Shown piece after piece: positions 61,340 through 64,000 of a DNA stretch of 64,000 bases. The notes under the pieces are model-generated. The model saw only the letters and a list, made by a program, of their open reading frames with translations, searched no databases and was not told the DNA's origin. The position numbers and the translations under genes were made by a program. The stretch is from the NCBI GenBank assembly GCA_019055375.1, contig JAHQIW010000090.1, positions 310,001 to 374,000 on the forward strand, in the 5' to 3' direction. Source of the DNA: Parelaphostrongylus tenuis (taxonomy: Eukaryota; Nematoda; Chromadorea; Rhabditida; Metastrongylidae). Position 1 is the first letter of the stretch. Each line of letters opens with the position of its first letter.

Positions 61340-64000
61340 TGTCACGTAACGGAAAAGAACCCCGTAAAAATACTAAGATGGCTAATTGTGATGTGATCGT
61401 TACCACGTAATTTGGAGCATTAATGATGCAAAGGCTTGTGAACTCTGTTAGTGAAAATTTATTCGGAACAATTGAATAATGCGAACAAATCGCAATGTAT
61501 AATTATAAATATTGACGTCCAATTATCAACAAAAGCACAAATTTTGCTGAAGAAGAAAATTTGTCAAATCGATGAAAGTTGTCAACGGCAACATACTGAA
61601 ATTCATGATTCCTTAGACATCAAGGCTCTTCAGATGATAGAGACACCAAGCATAAAAAGGCGAATTTCATAACGTTATTCAGAAATTTTACTAACTTATA
61701 CCGAGGGACATAGTATCGCTTAATAACGGTGAGTCTCCTTCAAGTATTTGTACGAGGATAGACTAGGATGAGAACTGGTTTCATTACGTACTCTGAGGTC
61801 AACGTGTATTCAGGCGAAACAATGCAACTTTCGTAGACATGTAACCGTTCCGTAAATATGTTCGTGGGTACGCTACCTGTATGCGAGATGTACCATGCTC
61901 TCCAATGACAGTATTATATATACATCACATGAAAACTCAAGCTTTGAATCTCTTGGGCCTATCTGAACAACTCTGGCATGTGACAGAGCCGAATTCTGTT
62001 GCAAATGTCGGTGAGCTTCATTCAATGAATCAAGATGTACATCATAACCTAAGTTTTATTGTATGGTGAGTAAAATACGATCACAGATGGGGGCCGAACC
62101 CGAATTACGTCCATACTGGGAACGCGTGCTACCACTAAACCACCGAGGTACATTCGCGCCACCACTCATTCTTCAGAATCGCTATGATAGCTGTCAGCCA
62201 CCAACCCTTAACACGTTTGACCGGTCATGCGATTTTGCTTTATGAACCCAGTTGAACTGACAGCCATTGTGATAAGTAATATTCCAAATTTCTAGTGTTT
62301 TGATGCATTTTTCGCAGTGTTATGATGTTTCAAATCTACCTAAGAGAACTGAAGAGTTCGACGGGTTTGACTCTCGTCTGAGATGATATATCTGCTCACC
62401 ATTCAATTCTCTTAAATATATTTGAAACATCTTAAAACTGCGAAAAATGCAGTAAAAACACTGAGAATTTGGAGGATTACTGAGTAATTTCATTAGAGGA
62501 TCAAATAGATGGGCACCACTTTGCATGAAGCATCAAAGACTGAAAAGATTCACATTAAGACGATTCGAATGAAACGGCGAGAAAATTTATATACGGAAAA
62601 TAATCTTCAGCCGTCGTTTGAAAACCGTTGTCATTGTGATGATGCCTTATCGATAAATTGTGTGTTGTTGGCCTATTCTTTACAAAAAAGCCATGTTTTC
62701 GAACATTCGTAGTATTGTAGAGTAGACTGTACACATACTCAGTCCTTAGAGGGCCTATACATCAATGAATGATCTTTGTCTTCCATAGTATGAAGACGAT
62801 GCACTTCGTTCGCTCAATACACAACATTAAACCAATGATCAATTTTAATTATAAAGTCCCTTAGATCAACTGTACTCTACGGTTCTATGAGAAATTGTAT
62901 TGACATGGAGGAAAATTACTTAGTGAAATGAGAATAGATTTTGATTCAAAGAAGTGGAAATACGCATTTTGGTATAATGAGATCATCCCATAAATCAATA
63001 TGCCTCAGAAACTTTGAGTATGCTACAGCTTACCACAACAAAACACCGACGATAGGGCACACGGCGTAGGAAAAAGGACTCCAGATTTCCAAATAGTGAC
63101 TGATTCGTGCCTACTATTTCGCGATTGTTAAAGATACTTTCATCCTTCATTTGACCCGTATTACATTTTTTTTTTCGACTGTGCACCTCCCAGTACTTCA
63201 AACAATCGGTTAGCCTTTTGGCTTGCTTGGGAAATTCATTTTCTTCACGAGCGCCCTAGAATACTGATCGAACGCCTCTTCTTGCAATCTCGAGGATAAT
63301 CAGGCTAGGGTGTTCTATGATAGGGCGTTTGTTATCGATTGCCAGAGAGTGTTGGGAGGCGGTGGGATTGATTCAGCGTCGAGCCGCGCCGAGCACCACT
63401 GGCCACTCGGCTATACTCATTGATTTATTTGCTCGTTTATCTATTTATTTATTTATATACTTATTCATAATGTTAACGCGAGAAGACCAGATGACCCGCG
63501 CCTGCACACCATTACTTTCATGGATGATAGTTTCAATGCAAGGGTACGGATGGAAAAACTGCTCAGACTGACATGATATGTGGCAATAGTTCACGTACGC
63601 ATCTGAGTGATTATTTAGTGAGTTCTGAAAAATAATTCACCACTATTAGCGCTGTGACTTTGATCTAACGGCTCTAATTGGCTGCCATTCATTGCAAAAG
63701 TCAGTGCCCTATCACTGAAATTACTGCATGTTTTCATCGCAATCTTTTTGAATTGAGACGACGTGGCGAGTGGTTGTGATACTCTCTGTGGCGCGTGTGG
63801 AGCCGAACTTCACCTCCCAACTCTCCGGCAGTCAACAACGAACACCCTATGAAACGCCACAGCCAGGTTATTCTCGAGATTTCAAGGAGACTCGCCCAAC
63901 TAGAATTCTACGCCGTTCAAGAAGAAGACGAAAAGCGAATTAAATGCTAGAAGTATTGGGATCCACACAGTGATGTAAAAAACACTGTGATGACGGATCA
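61340..64000. other. Right-end region without recognised genes
   Basis: Apart from the tRNA-like element at 62075-62490, a short TTTA repeat near 63440 and a possible third-family SINE from 63763, I see no gene. Short open frames lack splice partners and family motifs. Upstream exons of the minus-strand gene ending at 58709 could lie here but none was found. Confidence 0.5.
62075..62490 (-). repeat. Inverted copy pair of the second tRNA-like element
   Basis: On the minus strand, the head (from the GGTGGTTTAGTGGTAGCACG region near 62145) with a GGTTCGGCCC box runs into the tail complement CATTTTTCGCAGTGTTATGA. Directly after it, a tail in the other orientation (AACTGCGAAAAATGCAGTAA) follows at 62437-62460, so the two tails face each other. 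Confidence 0.6.

Noticed and set aside
1..64000. CRISPR arrays, rRNA genes, bacterial operons
   Set aside because: No regularly spaced short direct repeats, no rRNA signatures, and gene structure is plainly eukaryotic.

Overview
The window looks like nuclear DNA of a nematode, most likely a clade V (strongylid or hookworm-like) species. Three things point there: genes with many small exons, mostly short-consensus GT donors and TTTCAG-like acceptors; acceptor sites placed just upstream of start codons, as expected for spliced-leader trans-splicing; and an array of TTAGGC, the nematode telomere unit. The exact species is inference. No bacterial, organellar, rRNA or CRISPR features were seen.

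Five multi-exon genes can be rebuilt exon by exon with matching intron phases. (1) 894-10580, minus: cytosolic aminopeptidase P (app-1), with all five metal ligands; its last ~70 codons lie beyond the left edge. (2) 15864-19816, plus: the AP-1 clathrin adaptor mu subunit (unc-101/apm-1), complete at 422 residues. (3) 20648-35105, plus: a mitochondrial mTERF protein of the MTERF4 type, complete at 392 residues with two introns of nearly 5 kb. (4) 35743-57676, plus: a C2H2 zinc-finger transcription factor with an 11.3-kb intron, a pair of apparently mutually exclusive exons, a possible cassette exon and a possible internal start. (5) 58709-60531, minus: a 198-residue protein I do not recognise, with a possible signal peptide. 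Genes 1 and 2 are divergent; 2, 3 and 4 run in series; 4 and 5 converge. They do not form an obvious pathway: they are housekeeping (peptide turnover, vesicle sorting, mitochondrial gene expression), regulatory and unknown.

The rest is a dense field of non-autonomous repeats. A tRNA-derived SINE is present in about eleven copies with recognisable A and B boxes. Other tRNA-like elements occur in tandem and in inverted pairs. A family of long palindromes carries hammerhead-ribozyme motifs; the best one (11766-12271) has two complete, oppositely oriented ribozymes. A Penelope-like retroelement fragment with a GIY-YIG nuclease domain lies at 26.7-27.2 kb, a possible autonomous relative. Another ~0.7-kb palindromic family has G-rich, quadruplex-prone centres. 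A small inverted-repeat element has captured the telomere repeat. A degenerate LINE reverse transcriptase lies in an intron of gene 4.

All calls come from reading the sequence; no database or folding program was run.
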